From Ctenosaura bakeri (Eukaryota > Chordata > Lepidosauria > Squamata > Iguanidae), in contig CAOLHI010000080.1 of assembly GCA_948474755.1 (NCBI GenBank), forward strand, positions 310,001 through 374,000: 64,000 nucleotides of DNA, in the 5' to 3' direction. The notes beneath the pieces were generated by a model. The model made no database searches, was not told where the DNA came from, and was given only the letters and a program-made list of their open reading frames with translations. The translations under genes and the position numbers were made by a program. Position 1 is the stretch's first letter, and the number at the start of each line of letters is the position of its first letter. This document shows, in pieces, positions 1 to 10,981 of this stretch.

Positions 1-1271
1 TCAATGCAACAGTTGTATTCTCATGCAAAATTGCAACACCAGTTGATCAGAAAAAATCGCACCATCAGTAGATCAGAAAGGGATGATAGACTCTGGGGAA
101 TTGTGGCCCCTGTTTCACCAGCATAGGTTTTCTCAGCTAAAGTTATATCTGAATAACAACCAACATACTGTAAGCAATTTACATCACAAGAACCTAAATT
201 AAATAACTGCACTAAAAAAAAAAGTCAAAACAACATACTTCCAATGCCATTATAGGAAAAAAATTGCCAAATTGATGCCTATACCACCATTGCATGAATC
301 TTGAAATGAATGGAACTGGCATGCTACTGTACCTTCTTAAATTATTCTATTTAGTTGCTAATGCACCTACACCTCTGTCTGAACAGGACCAAGGGAAGAA
401 GGAAAAGATTAACCTCTTGAGATTGAAAGCAGGGTAAAGGTGAACTGTCGGTACTCTATTGATATAAGCTTTACAAGAAAGAACTGAAATTCTGTTTATC
501 ATTTAAGCTAAAAGGAATTATTGTGTGAAGTGATGCATCCAGAAACATTCTTGTATTAATAACATAACTGAAGTATCATAAAAAGATTTCGGCTGTATGA
601 CTTGACAATTTTTTTTAAAAAATAGTATTTGTGATGAAAGTGCTCATAGAGTCCCTTGCTGCTTGTTTTAATTGGCGCCCATGTTCAATCACTCTACACT
701 TAAAGACCTGGAAGTTTGGCCCACATACAGCCCAGAACCACATACTCAAGTTAGATGCTCATCTGAATACAGTTGGCCCTGTGTTTATGGATTCAACCAG
801 CCACAACTTGAAAGTATTTTTTAAAAAATCCAAAAAGCTAACATTAATTTTACCATTATAGAAGCAACACTATTTTACTACACCATTTTACATAATGGGA
901 CTTGAGCATACACATGTTTTGGTATCGGGGTGGTGGTGCCCCAAAAACAAACTGAAACTGAGGGCCAACGGTATGTTCTTTACATTGCACTCTTTTTAGC
1001 TGGGAGCACATTCAGATGCTTACCAAAATACACATTTCTGTTTATCTTCTGATACAAAAAAGTTGTCAGTATTTACATGAATACCTCTGAACTGTATTGT
1101 TTGTTTGCACATACATATACTTATTCTCACACACACAGGCAAAAGTAATTATACATGGTTCATATTTATGGTGTTATCCAGATTCATGAGGAATTTTTCC
1201 TTCAGCTCTAGTCCCCATGAGCCCTCAGAAATGAAGTGAAGGTCAGAGGCCTTCTTGATATGAAGGAAGTT
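1..1271. other. GPR26 intron 2, no recognised element
   Basis: AT-rich unique-looking sequence. No exon, RNA gene or repeat could be supported. The GPR26 terminal exon was looked for here and not seen. Confidence 0.5.
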
Positions 1272-1500
1272 GTTTGTTGTGTGCCTTCAAGTTGTTTCCT
1301 ACTTATGGTGGCTCTGAGGCAACTCTATCTTGGGGTTTTCTTGGCAAGATTTGTTCGGAGTGGGTTTGCCAATACCTTCCTCTGAGGCTGACATGCCCAA
1401 TGTGACCCACTGGGTTTCTGTCACTGAGTGCAGATTTGAACCCTGGTCTCTTAAAGCCCTGTTCTAACACTCAAATCACTATGCCATGCTGGCTCTAACA
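1272..1500 (-). mobile_element. tRNA-derived SINE with RTE/BovB-like tail
   Basis: Read on the minus strand this is a complete SINE: a tRNA-like head (agccagcatggcatagtg, then a B-box-like ggttcaaatc), a central part with 'tgggtcacattgggcatgtc' and 'cttgccaagaaaaccc', and the tail 'acttgaaggcac' followed by short (CAA). It is the same family as the other SINEs in the window. Confidence 0.8.
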
Positions 1501-1952
1501 GAGTTTTCGTCCAGGTGAAGCAACTCTGTTCCCCTACAAATTAGTGCATAGGGCTATGGGTGAAGTCTTCTGATAGCCCAGTTGCCTGCACCTAAATATT
1601 GATCCAATCCAATGAAAACATGTCTCAGTTTTACTAACTTTAGGTAATGTTAGTGGTATTCAAGCAAACCAGTGTGTCTTTTGGTATCATCATATTGAAA
1701 TGTACTTCAGCTCAGTCTGTTCCAAAGACAAACATACTCTACAGAATTAACACAAAAAAGTGCTTTCAAACATATTTTGAAAATGTCTTTCCATTTTGTT
1801 TTTGGAACTGTGTTCTCTGCTCAAACAAGTTATTTCTTCCTAGGCTTATTTAATCCATGGTCCAATCAGCATATCCAAAAAAAGTTCATCATGGTATGAA
1901 ATCATTCAAGGATGAGCACAGAAGTTGAAAGATCATATTGATTAGCTATTAT

Positions 1953-2383
1953 GGCCCTTTCCGCGTGGCATTTGCCATGCGAAAGGGCGCCTGGAGCATC
2001 ATGCGATTGTGAGGAGCGATCTGCACGACGCACTCACAATCGCGTGACGCTCCAGGGTCTGGTAGGCACCGCTTGCGCACATTTTCATTTTCCGCTTTCA
2101 GCCGAAAATGGTGCACGATCGCACATTGCTCCAGGGCCCCACGTGCACTTGCATGCATATGGAGCCCCCGGAGCTGCGGCGGTCATGCTTCCTGCCCCAG
2201 TGCAGCCTGGGAAACTCCCAGGCTGCACTGCAGAAGGAAGAGGTGGGGCTCTTGCGCTACCTGCTCGGAAGCAGGCAGCTTGTGCAGAACTGAAGCAGCG
2301 GGGATGTAAGAGCTTCTCGCTGGAGGCTGTCCGTGCGATTCCCACACCCCAGCACTGAAAAAAGGTAAGGTGTGGAAAGGGCC
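1953..2383. mobile_element. CpG-rich MITE with GGCCCTTTCC termini
   Basis: The ends are inverted copies (GGCCCTTTCCGCGTGG left; GGCCCTTTCCACACCTT when the right end is reverse-complemented). A perfect TAT duplication flanks it (1950-1952 and 2384-2386). The interior is GC- and CpG-rich with internal inverted repeats (e.g. 'cccaggctgcact' on both strands). Open frames inside run on both strands and are a composition effect. Non-autonomous DNA transposon; superfamily unresolved. Confidence 0.8.
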
Positions 2384-2713
2384 TATACCTGTGCCTTTCT
2401 ACGGTGGAGCTAATATAACATCAGCACAGGTGTAAAAATGCTTTTTATGATCTTGTTACTTTCCTTCAGCCATAACAAGGCATGTAAGTGTTATCTTGAG
2501 GGCAATCAATCATTCTGCAAACACCTTCACTCCCCTCCACACTTTTGACTTGGTGGGTGGAGAGCTAACTGATGACTCTGCAACAGGGGAGCTCAAAGCT
2601 GTAGAACCTGTTAGGATCCAGTGTAACTGCACATGGTGCATATTTAAGTTATTCTAAAAGTCTGCAGGACCTTGGCCAAAATTTGTTTTCATAGGATCTT
2701 CAGTGTCATGAAA

Positions 2714-2734
2714 GTGTGTGTGTGTGTGTCTGTT

Positions 2735-2806
<72 letters not shown>
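2714..2806. repeat. Compound microsatellite (GT)n-(TGTC)n-(TATC)n
   Basis: Uninterrupted runs of GT, then TGTC, then about 13 TATC units. The interval is likely length-polymorphic. Confidence 0.97.
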
Positions 2807-2808
<2 letters not shown>

Positions 2809-4524
2809 GTTAAATGTTCTGTCACTGACATGTTTGGTTCTATATAGTGCTCTCTACTTATTAAATAGTAATTACATACTTTCTTTGACCTTTGGATATT
2901 AGAAAAGCTTGCCATTATTTTCTTCTATTGTATAGTTTTTTTCATGCCTGCTTAATTCAGGGTTGTTACTCATGTCATTTTCTTTATTTGTGATTTTTCA
3001 CTTTTATAAATTTGATACCATAATCAGCCAATTCAAACACTTTCTTTTCTGTCCTCTCTGAACATTCCTAGGCAGATTTCAGGCTTCTCATCCAAAGTGA
3101 TGTCAATTCAGCAGTCACTGGTGGAGTCAGAAAAAATTGTGTAATTTGTGAAATAATTTACTTTCTTTTTCTTTTCTTTTTTCTTTTCAATACTGTGTTA
3201 TGTCTCTGCTGCAGATGTTGTAGGGAAATCAGGACAGGGGTAGGGAATATTTAGAAAGCAGTTTTTTTTTTTTGTTCTAGAAGGAATTGTGTTTTCTTTA
3301 AAAGAAAAAGGAATTTCCCTTTTCAAAGCAGACTGAGCAAATTGTCCTTTAAAAGGAATATGAAAGATCTGAGCAAGGCTGTTGATAACAGGGTGGCCTG
3401 GAGGTCTCGCATCCATTTTTTTTGCAGATTTTTTTTTAAAAAAAAATACAGGTAGAATTTACATATGTTTGTGTAATATTTTTCACTATTGTCTCAGATG
3501 GGAAGCAAGTAAATCTGGACCTAGGAGTGATTTGCAGTTGATCAGCAAGACTGACAATTGTTTAAGAATAACAATAATGAAATTAACTTTTTCTCTGTTC
3601 TAAATTACATTGTCAAAGGAAGATATCTTGGGTTACCAGCAGTGGAGTTTTGTACTGAAGCTCCTTTCCACATAAGCTTACATGGATCAATGAGATTTGT
3701 ATACTTCTGCTAGGAGGATTATTCATATTTAAATATAGTTTCTTTATTAGTTAACTTTCCCTAAAAAAAAGGTGGTATACGTAAAAAAGAACTGGAAATA
3801 TTATTTAGAATTTTAGAACCTCCTTGAGTTCCAGTGGATAAAGAGGAACAGAATATACTGGCTGTCCTATTGATCTGTGGTATTCACAACAAAACTGTGC
3901 TCTGAAAAATGTTGTTCTCTTACTTCCTCACTTCCTGGGAGGTCAAAGGGCCTTATTTCTGAGTAGATATACACAGATTGCACAGCTAGTGCTATAACAT
4001 GCATTTTAGCAGTACAATCCTACACATGTCTATCTAGAAGCCAGTCAAGATATTTCCAACTTCCTATTCCTGAAAAGTCCATTTCTGCCATCAGTTTGTT
4101 AAGGTGGAGGAACCCAGTCTTTTTTAATCTGCATTTGCCTGGCATTCTGTCATGGGGGGGGGAGAATAGCTCAAGCATCTAGTTCTGCTTTTACATGGCA
4201 AACTCCCTCCCAAACTTGGAACTATAGATGTGGCTGACATTGCCAGATATCCTCTACCTTTAGAAAACAGAATACCCACAGGTTGCTCTGCCTCCTTAAC
4301 AACTCTTCTTATGCCACAACCCTTCTTACTTTGTTGTTGGAGGACAAGAGCCACATTCTATACCATGATCTCCAAAGTTGGCAAGATGGTCCCTGGAAGT
4401 GCTTGCATTTACTATATAGAGGCAGAAGATCACTGCCATCAATTTTATTTCTTGTGAATCAGTGAAACATAAACAAGTAAGTCTCTTCAGTTTCTTGGTT
4501 TGGTCAATAGGTAACAAATCTGTG
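2807..4524. other. GPR26 intron 2, mostly unrecognised
   Basis: AT-rich sequence with short T and A runs. I see no coding exon or confident repeat. Confidence 0.4.
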
Positions 4525-4642
4525 CATAACTGTGGCCTTCCAGGTGTTATTGCATTGCAGTTCCCATCAATAGTGGTCTCCTAGATATTATTAGACTGCA
4601 ACTTCCAGCATAGCTAATTGGTGAGGGGTTTTGGGAGACTTA
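4525..4642. mobile_element. Possible hAT-like MITE fragment
   Basis: Contains the partly palindromic words 'ttgcattgcagttccc' and 'agactgcaacttccagcat', resembling a widespread vertebrate non-autonomous element. It is decayed and lacks clear ends. Confidence 0.4.
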
Positions 4643-4658
4643 GTCCATTTCCACACTA

Positions 4659-5312
4659 CAGTTCTCCCTCCACATTCGCAGGTTTCACTTTCACAAATTT
4701 GATTAGTTGCAAGGTGCCCGCTTGACCCCCTATTCTAATAATAATAATAATAATAATTGTTATTTCTATCCTGCCTCTCCCCATGGATCAAGGCAGCGAA
4801 CAGCAATAATATATTAATTACATTAAAAAAAATTAAAAAACATACCCAATCCTCCCCACCCACCAACCCACCTAAAATCAACTCCTTAAAACACACAACA
4901 ATTAACAATTAACAACAATCAACTGACTATTAAAAGAACAGCAAGACAGTTGGTGGGAGGCGGTGGAAGTACTAGTCGGGGAAGGCCTGTCTCCCAGTCC
5001 CACCCCATTCCCACCCCACCTGCTCCTCACATTTTCCTTGCCCCAATGTGGGTGCACTCGTGTGGGCAGCATGAAGGCCCAGGGAGGCCAATCGCAGGTT
5101 CCCTGCACTCCTTGTGCTGCCTCACCACTGCGGGTCCTGCTGTGGCCTACGCAGGTGGCACAAAGGCCCAGGAAGGCCAATCACTGGTTCCCTGCCTCCC
5201 TGTCCCCGCCTGGGTGGATGCACTGGCTGGAAGGGGGACATCCTATTTGCAATTATTTGGCATTCACGAGGGATTTGTGTCCCTACCCCTCGCGAATATG
5301 GAAGGCCTACTG
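4659..5312. mobile_element. Pogo/Tigger-like non-autonomous DNA transposon
   Basis: The termini are inverted: cagttctccctccacattcgc on the left, cagtaggccttccatattcg from the reverse-complemented right end. A TA dinucleotide flanks both sides (4657-4658 and 5313-5314), as expected for Tc1/mariner-pogo elements. No transposase frame is visible. The interior holds an L2-type tail and GC-rich sequence. Confidence 0.7.
4736..4925 (-). mobile_element. L2 LINE 3' tail fragment
   Basis: A (TAA)n tract (4736-4757) is followed by 'ctgcctctccccatggatc' and 'aaggcagcgaacagc', the antisense form of the L2 3' untranslated end seen also near 21770, 29250 and 60340. It lies inside the pogo/Tigger-like element. 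Confidence 0.6.
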
Positions 5313-5607
5313 TACGCTGTTATAGTGCTGTTATTTTACTTTCAACATCCTATGGAATCCTGGGGTTTGCAGTTTAGGGAGGGGCATTTAGAATTCTCAG
5401 CCAGAGAGCTCTTTGGCCTCAGTAAACTACAAACCCCAGAATTCCACAGGAGGTTGGAAGTGGAATAATAGCACTATAAACAGTGTAGGGCAGAAATGGC
5501 CATAGTTTTCAGCATCTGGGCTATAGTTGCCCATCTTTGGGCTGATTGAACATAAAATGGAACACCAAAAGTAATGAAATGAAAATAATCAGTCAGTAAA
5601 TACTCTA

Positions 5608-5761
5608 AACAAATCTTGCCAAGAAAACCCTGCAGTAGGTTCACCTTAGAAATGACATCAGTCACTTTCATGGCCACAACAACAATAACAACAAACAAAC
5701 AACACAGAATTCCATGCAAATAAGTTTCACAGAATAAAGGCAACACAATGTCAAAAGACAC
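5608..5761 (+). mobile_element. SINE 3' fragment with shared 3' flank
   Basis: Carries the SINE core 'aacaaatcttgccaagaaaa' and 'aggttcaccttagaaatgac', then an imperfect CAA-rich tail. The 60 bp after the tail (5701-5760) closely match 29151-29210, which also follows a SINE. Confidence 0.65.
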
Positions 5762-7149
5762 TTGTAAGTATTCCAGCACATACTGAGATATACGTTAATA
5801 AACCAGAATCTCCTAAAATATTTACAGTAAAATGGAAAGCAGGCATGCAAACCAACATTGAGTTTGGAGTCCACAGCTACACAGAGGTTCAAGACACTCT
5901 GTTGAATGAGATAAGCTGTGTTGTATGGGGAAGGGGAATTCTAGGTAGAGCCACTTTCCATGAGCAGAGCACTCTGGATCCAACTCATTGACCACTGTAG
6001 GGGATAGTTAAGCCTACTTTCAGTTCTCACAATAGAATCACTGGGTCGTGAATGTAGATATACAGACTTGCCTCCTATTGAATCAGGCTGCTGATCTATC
6101 TAATCAATAGTGACTAGTAGTGCTTCTCTAGAGCTTCAGGAGACTTTGCCCTCCTGAGCAATGCCAAGGTTGAGTCTCAGACCTCTACCACTAATACTGA
6201 AATGTTTACCACCAAACTACAGGCCCTTCCTAAGCACTCGATTTTGATTGCATAATGCTAATTACATTACTTTTATATGCATTTCTGACTATAGACAAAA
6301 ATATTTAAGGGAAAAGGGTGATAATGAGTGAAAATCTCCTTGCAGTCTTGGTTTTATGCCCACGTAGATCAGCCTGAGGGCCGCAACAATGCTATTAATG
6401 CCAGTTCAGATTTCATGTGTGCCAAAACAGTCTCATTTTTTCCATCAACCATTTTGTTAAAAATAAATGTACACATTCCAAATGTTCAGAGAAGCTAACA
6501 TAACCTTTTAGATTGTTCCCTCTTACGCTGCTTCTGAAGCACAGTAATCAACATTTCAATAATTCATTTCCACTAGAACAATTTTGAGTGATCCTTTTTT
6601 TTTTTTTTTTTGGGATCTTTTTGCTTCTTCCCAGCAACTGTTCATAGCAACAGAACAGGGACTTTTGTGAACCTCTCTGATTCTGGATGCAAATTCTTCA
6701 TTATCATTCAGTGAAGACCTCCATAGTATGACTTTTTTGGGGAAAAAATAGTTCTTATTCCAAATGAACAGTTTTTGTACATCGGCAAGCATGTATTTAT
6801 CAGTGATGTCTTATAAAGCACAGACTTGATCTAGTAGTTCCAAGTGAAAAAGCTGTGCTATATATATAAAAGGCTGTCTCTTATCTGATGCAACACATCA
6901 CCAGAGATATAGTAGCCACTTCAAATTTTCTCCTAAATATTTAGGGTGGTGCACAATACAGAGAAGCCACCACATATAGCTGGAAAGCATCCTTGAGTAT
7001 CTGAAAAGAGGGTAGATTGATTACAAGACTGAAAAACCATTTGGACCTGTTCAAAATTAAATTGCCATAATATTTTGTGGTGTTTTTTTATGGGAGGAGG
7101 GAGTGGGGGAGGAAGATCTCTTCAAAATTCCATAAAACCAGATACATAA
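5762..7149. other. GPR26 intron 2, no recognised element
   Basis: No exon or clear repeat was recognised apart from a T tract at about 6594-6612. Confidence 0.4.
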
Positions 7150-7846
7150 GTGTTGTTAAATGGCTGGATAGCAGTACGTGTGAAAGGGATCTAGGAGTCT
7201 TCATAGACCACAAGCTGAACATGAGTCAGCAGTGTGATGCGGCAGCCAAGAAAGCCAATGCAATTCTCAGCTGCATCAATAGGAGTATGGTGTCTAGATC
7301 GAGGGAGGTACTGGTACCACTCTACTCTGCTTTGGTTAGACCCCATCTTGAATACTGTGTCCAGTTCTGGGCACCCCAATTCAAGAGGGATATTGACAAG
7401 CTGGAGCAAGTCCAGAGGAGGGCGACCAAAATGGTGAGAGGCCTGGAAACCATGCCCTATGAGGATAGACTTAGAGAGCTGGGGATGTTTAGTTTGCAGA
7501 AGAGAAGGTTGAGAGGGGACATGCTAGCCATGTTTAAATATTTGCAGAGGAAGGAGAGGGCTTGTTTTCTGCTGCTCCAGAGACCAGGACAAGGAGCAAT
7601 GGATTCAAGCTGCAGGAAAGGAGATTCCACCTGAACCTCAGGAAGAACTTCCTGACAGTCAGAGCTGTCTGGCAGTGGAATATGCTGCCTCGGAGTGTAG
7701 TAGAGTCTCCTTCCTTGGAGGTTTTTAAGCAGAGGCTTGATGGTCATCTGTCGGGAGTGCTTTGAGGGTGTTCCTGCATGGCAGGGGGTTGGACTGGATG
7801 GCCCCTGTGGTCTCTTCCAACTCTACATTTCTATGATTCTATAATA
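7150..7846 (+). mobile_element. CR1 LINE, 5'-truncated 3' end
   Basis: Encodes the conserved C-terminal part of the CR1 reverse-transcriptase protein ([20 protein letters not shown], then [47 protein letters not shown]). A frameshift near 7560 precedes the final segment ending RSVVESPSLEVFKQRLDGHL. The 3' untranslated end has the CR1 signature 'ggttggactggatggcc' and terminates in 'tctatgattctata'. It is a dead 5'-truncated copy, fairly well preserved. Confidence 0.92.
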
Positions 7847-8064
7847 TATTACATATTCTTTAGGCAGAAAATCTTACAAGTGCCTCACTCCCCACCTGCC
7901 AGTAAAAATACAATAAGCAATTAAATCACTAACAATTTGCTCTCCTTTCACATTGCTCAAAATCTGTTGAAAGCAGCAGCTTCCTCACTCTCTCTAGAGA
8001 CAGGACTGCCTCTGTCACTGATTGTTCATTTAAATGAAATGGAAGCAGCAAGCTGAAAACTTAC

Positions 8065-8178
8065 CTTGTGATTACGTACGGTGCAAAACAAAGTACAAAA
8101 GTCCCAATAAATGTACTGATCTTCTTAGTTGCTCGTTGTCTCCTCCTCTTCTGTTCTTCTAGACATCGCTCTCTTACG
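8065..8178 (-). CDS. GPR26: GPR26 coding exon 2 (end of loop 3 and TM6)
   Basis: This 114-nt exon is too short to stand out as an open frame; it was found by looking for the continuation of exon 1. The acceptor is a pyrimidine-rich tract ending tatgcag, and the donor is ACAAG followed by gtaagt. Its first base completes the split Ser codon left by exon 1 (AG + C). It then reads SVRERCLEEQKRRRQR and ATKKISTFIGT, followed by the TM6 segment FVLCFAPYVIT, and ends with two bases of a split Arg codon. The basic QKRRRQRATKK stretch is the cytoplasmic end of TM6. FAPY sits where most class A receptors have CWxP, which is normal for GPR26. The remaining exon should carry TM7 and the C-terminal tail; I looked through 1-8064 on the minus strand and did not find it, so the gene is truncated by the window edge. 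Confidence 0.93.
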
Positions 8179-9135
8179 CTGCATAGCATTTCACATAAAC
8201 AAGAAAGCAAATTATAATTCCAAATAAAATTTCATCACTTTTACTTATCAGTTCCATCATATGTTTTCTGAAGACAGGTTTCACCACTGCTGCCAGGCAG
8301 TGTTGTAAAGTGGTAAATTTGAAGTTTAGGTCATAAAAAGGACAGTCCTTGTAGCAAGATCCCAATAGAAGAGCCCAAAACACAGATGTCTGTGTTGCTC
8401 TAAAACAATCTAAGTGTTTTGCTCTCCACCAAGAACAGGTATTCTCTCAACTCAAGACTGAGCAACCCCTCAAATACTTTTAATTTCCATAACTCATAAC
8501 TATACAATGTTTGCAAAAAATATCCATTTCCCTTTTACCTATAGTGGGAACAGAGGAGTCTGGTGGTGAGGGTAATAGATGACATCTTAGTTCCTGTTCA
8601 TGAAAATAACCCTAAAGCTCTGGCTAGCAGTGGCATGTCCTTTGAAATACAGTTATGTAAAGCAGTGCTTCTTTCACTATCTGATGTGGAGGGGCATGCA
8701 GCATTTTCCCCAATGTCCTCTGATATACCCTCCACTGTCTCAATATATCAGGGAGAGTTCTGATCAATCTTCTGTTACCCTACCTTTTCAGCTGCTTTTA
8801 AAATGTCCTTTTCTCTTTCCTCCTGCTGGTTTTCTCCTTTGGACTCAGTTTACTTCAGTTGCTGCAAACTAAGTTCAAAGTGCAAAAGTAGTTTGCACTG
8901 GATTAACTCAGCAGGGAAGAAGGGAAAAGAGGGGCAGAATCTTGCTCTTCCAGTAGGATCAGGCAAAAGCTAACTGCTGCATCCTCTTCCTAGCTTGTAT
9001 GTTCTTCCTCTTTAACAATTTTTGCCATCTTGACCACACTGTAATGTTGCTTGGCTGATTTTCATCCGTGAAGTGTTGGAGGATGTGCTGTGACTCTGCT
9101 CCCTATTTGTGCCCACTGACTACAACTGTTTCTTA
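8179..9135. other. Intron 1 of GPR26 next to exon 2
   Basis: Includes the acceptor-side intron sequence of exon 2. No repeat was confidently recognised. Confidence 0.4.
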
Positions 9136-9601
9136 GGCCATTTCCACACATGGCGATGGAATCGCCCCGGTCCAGTACTTACTGGACTTCTTGGCTCGAC
9201 GCTCAGATCCAGGCTGCTCCAGAGCAGTGTGTGGCCGCCGCTCCGCACTACTCCGGGGACAAAAATGGCAGCTTCCAGTTGGTGGAGGCTCTCCACCAAC
9301 CGCTGAAGCTCGCCAGCCTAAAGCCCACCCCCGGCAGATCTGCAGGCTCGCACTGGTGTGAGCCTGCAAATCTGCACCAGAACGCGGGAACGGAGTGGCA
9401 CGAAGTGGCACGCTCCGTGCTTTTTAAAAACCTGAAGAAACAGGTTTTTAAAAAGCACACTGCACGACCACTTCAGGTCATTCTGGAGTAGACTGAGGTG
9501 CGGAACTACGTAAAGTAGTCCAACCCAGTCCGCTCCCAGGTGCAGACGTTCTCTCTGGAGGACGCTCTGCACTGGTTTTTTAAGCCCATGTGGAAATGGC
9601 C
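9136..9601. mobile_element. MITE with GGCCATTTCCACA termini
   Basis: Inverted ends GGCCATTTCCACACATGG and (from the right) GGCCATTTCCACATGGGC. Flanks are tta and ttt, nearly a 3-bp duplication. The GC-rich interior is homologous, in the opposite orientation, to 57373-57814: both have 'aggtgcagacg', 'ggcgagcttcagcgg' and a 'ccaccaac' motif on one strand. No transposase frame. Confidence 0.82.
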
Positions 9602-10867
9602 TTTGTTTCCTTAAAACTTGCCATGGACTGCCAGCCTATAATTCAACCAGTACCTACAAGTGGGGCAATATAAACTGGGAGGGCGTGGGAAAGCCTTTCA
9701 TTTGTGATGCCCTGATTCTGGAATGCCCTCCCCTTGGAAGTCTGATTGTGGAATGCCTTTCTCCTTGGAAGTTTTTTCCCCAATGCAAACTCAACATATG
9801 GCTTTTTGTTAGAGCCTTCTGGGAGTAATTTATTTCAAAATATACCCCCATATGGTTTGAAATGGTTGCCATTTTTAAAGTGAATAGACCTTTATCTTGT
9901 TGAAATTATATATGCTTTTAATCTGGAAGTGTTTTAAATTATTTATTGAAAACCAGTCTGAAATCCCATGATACTGGGTGACATAGAAATATTTTAATAA
10001 AATAAATACAATAAAATATTGTTCATGGACCAGCTCCAGTCCACTTTGAGTAGCACTGATATAAAGCAAATGTTTCCTCTGGGACAAATTGTGTCAGACA
10101 GTAGACACAGCAGGACAAGTGGAAGGCCTGTGGAGGTCAAGAGAAAGCTATTCTCTGTTAATAGTGCTGCAGAAAGTATGGAAAATACATCTCAAATTTA
10201 TTCACAGATAATTGTCTGTCAGCTTCTGAATGGACACGATGTCACTTGCTGACACAGTCCTCATGCATATTAAGAAATAGCACACCTTGCTGAGGTGGGG
10301 AAAAGAAACAACAAGCAAATCTCCTGGCCATATTCCCATGCAGAGTTTTCTGCTGAAAACCATTGATTCCAAGTCTGCAGTTAAATATGTTCAGTAGCAT
10401 TGACTTGAAGAAACATAATTGAAGCGTTTCAGAGACAAAGAAATGAAGAAATCCAAAAATACTGGCAGTTGTATAAATTGAAAGAATATGCAGACGGTTC
10501 TTCTGCGATGTGTGTGTATATTCAGTATTACTAAGGATGTGTGAAGAAAAGAGAATCATTTTGGAATCCATTGCCATGATGGAATTTGGGTGGGTTATGC
10601 CAAATATCAAACAAATAGGTTTAAGGACTTCTGTACAAGGGGAATGTTCAAAATTTTGGTTCTGTCTTTTCTGAAGGAGACACCACCCCTTTCTTTATTT
10701 CTCAGGAGGATTGGATGATATTTGCAGGCACAGACTATAACATATTCTGAAGGGAGGGATTTCAGACAGATAGGTATTGGGGAGCATGGGTATTGAGGTA
10801 TTGAGTATGGGGAGCCTTGGTTTAATAAGCAACATAACATACATTGTAGAACAAGAGTGAGAGTCAG
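9602..10867. other. GPR26 intron 1, no recognised element
   Basis: AT-rich sequence; no exon, RNA or repeat could be supported. Confidence 0.4.
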
Positions 10868-10981
10868 GCATACTTCCAGATGCAAATCCCAGTAGCTCTA
10901 GCCAGCATAGCCAATGGTAAGAAGTGCTGGGAGTTGCAGTTTGGTAACATCTGGTGGGCCACATGATTCCCACCCCTGCAG
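10868..10981. mobile_element. Probable hAT-like MITE
   Basis: An imperfect foldback: 'ccagatgcaaatcccagtag' is mirrored by 'tgctgggagttgcagtttgg', and it ends 'gggccacatgattcccaccc'. This resembles a common vertebrate non-autonomous hAT family. Target duplication not resolved. Confidence 0.5.

Larger units (their letters stand above)
4643..5501. mobile_element. Foldback MITE interrupted by a pogo/Tigger-like element
   Basis: The outer element has a left end gtccatttccacacta and right end gcagaaatggcc. Its inner arms (taacatcctatggaatcc-type words against 'ccagaattccacaggagg') match the foldback MITE at 30176-30355. Its left arm is broken at a TA by the insert at 4659-5312. Flanks are tta (4640-4642) and ata (5502-5504), close to a 3-bp duplication. 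Confidence 0.75.

Noticed and set aside
1951..2358. 135-codon open frame
   Set aside because: It lies inside a CpG-rich MITE; open frames occur on both strands.
2714..2806. CRISPR-like array
   Set aside because: It is a simple compound microsatellite without spacers.
1..8064. GPR26 terminal exon
   Set aside because: I looked on the minus strand for TM7 and the AYSKAASDPFVYSLL-like region and found nothing; it is probably outside the window.
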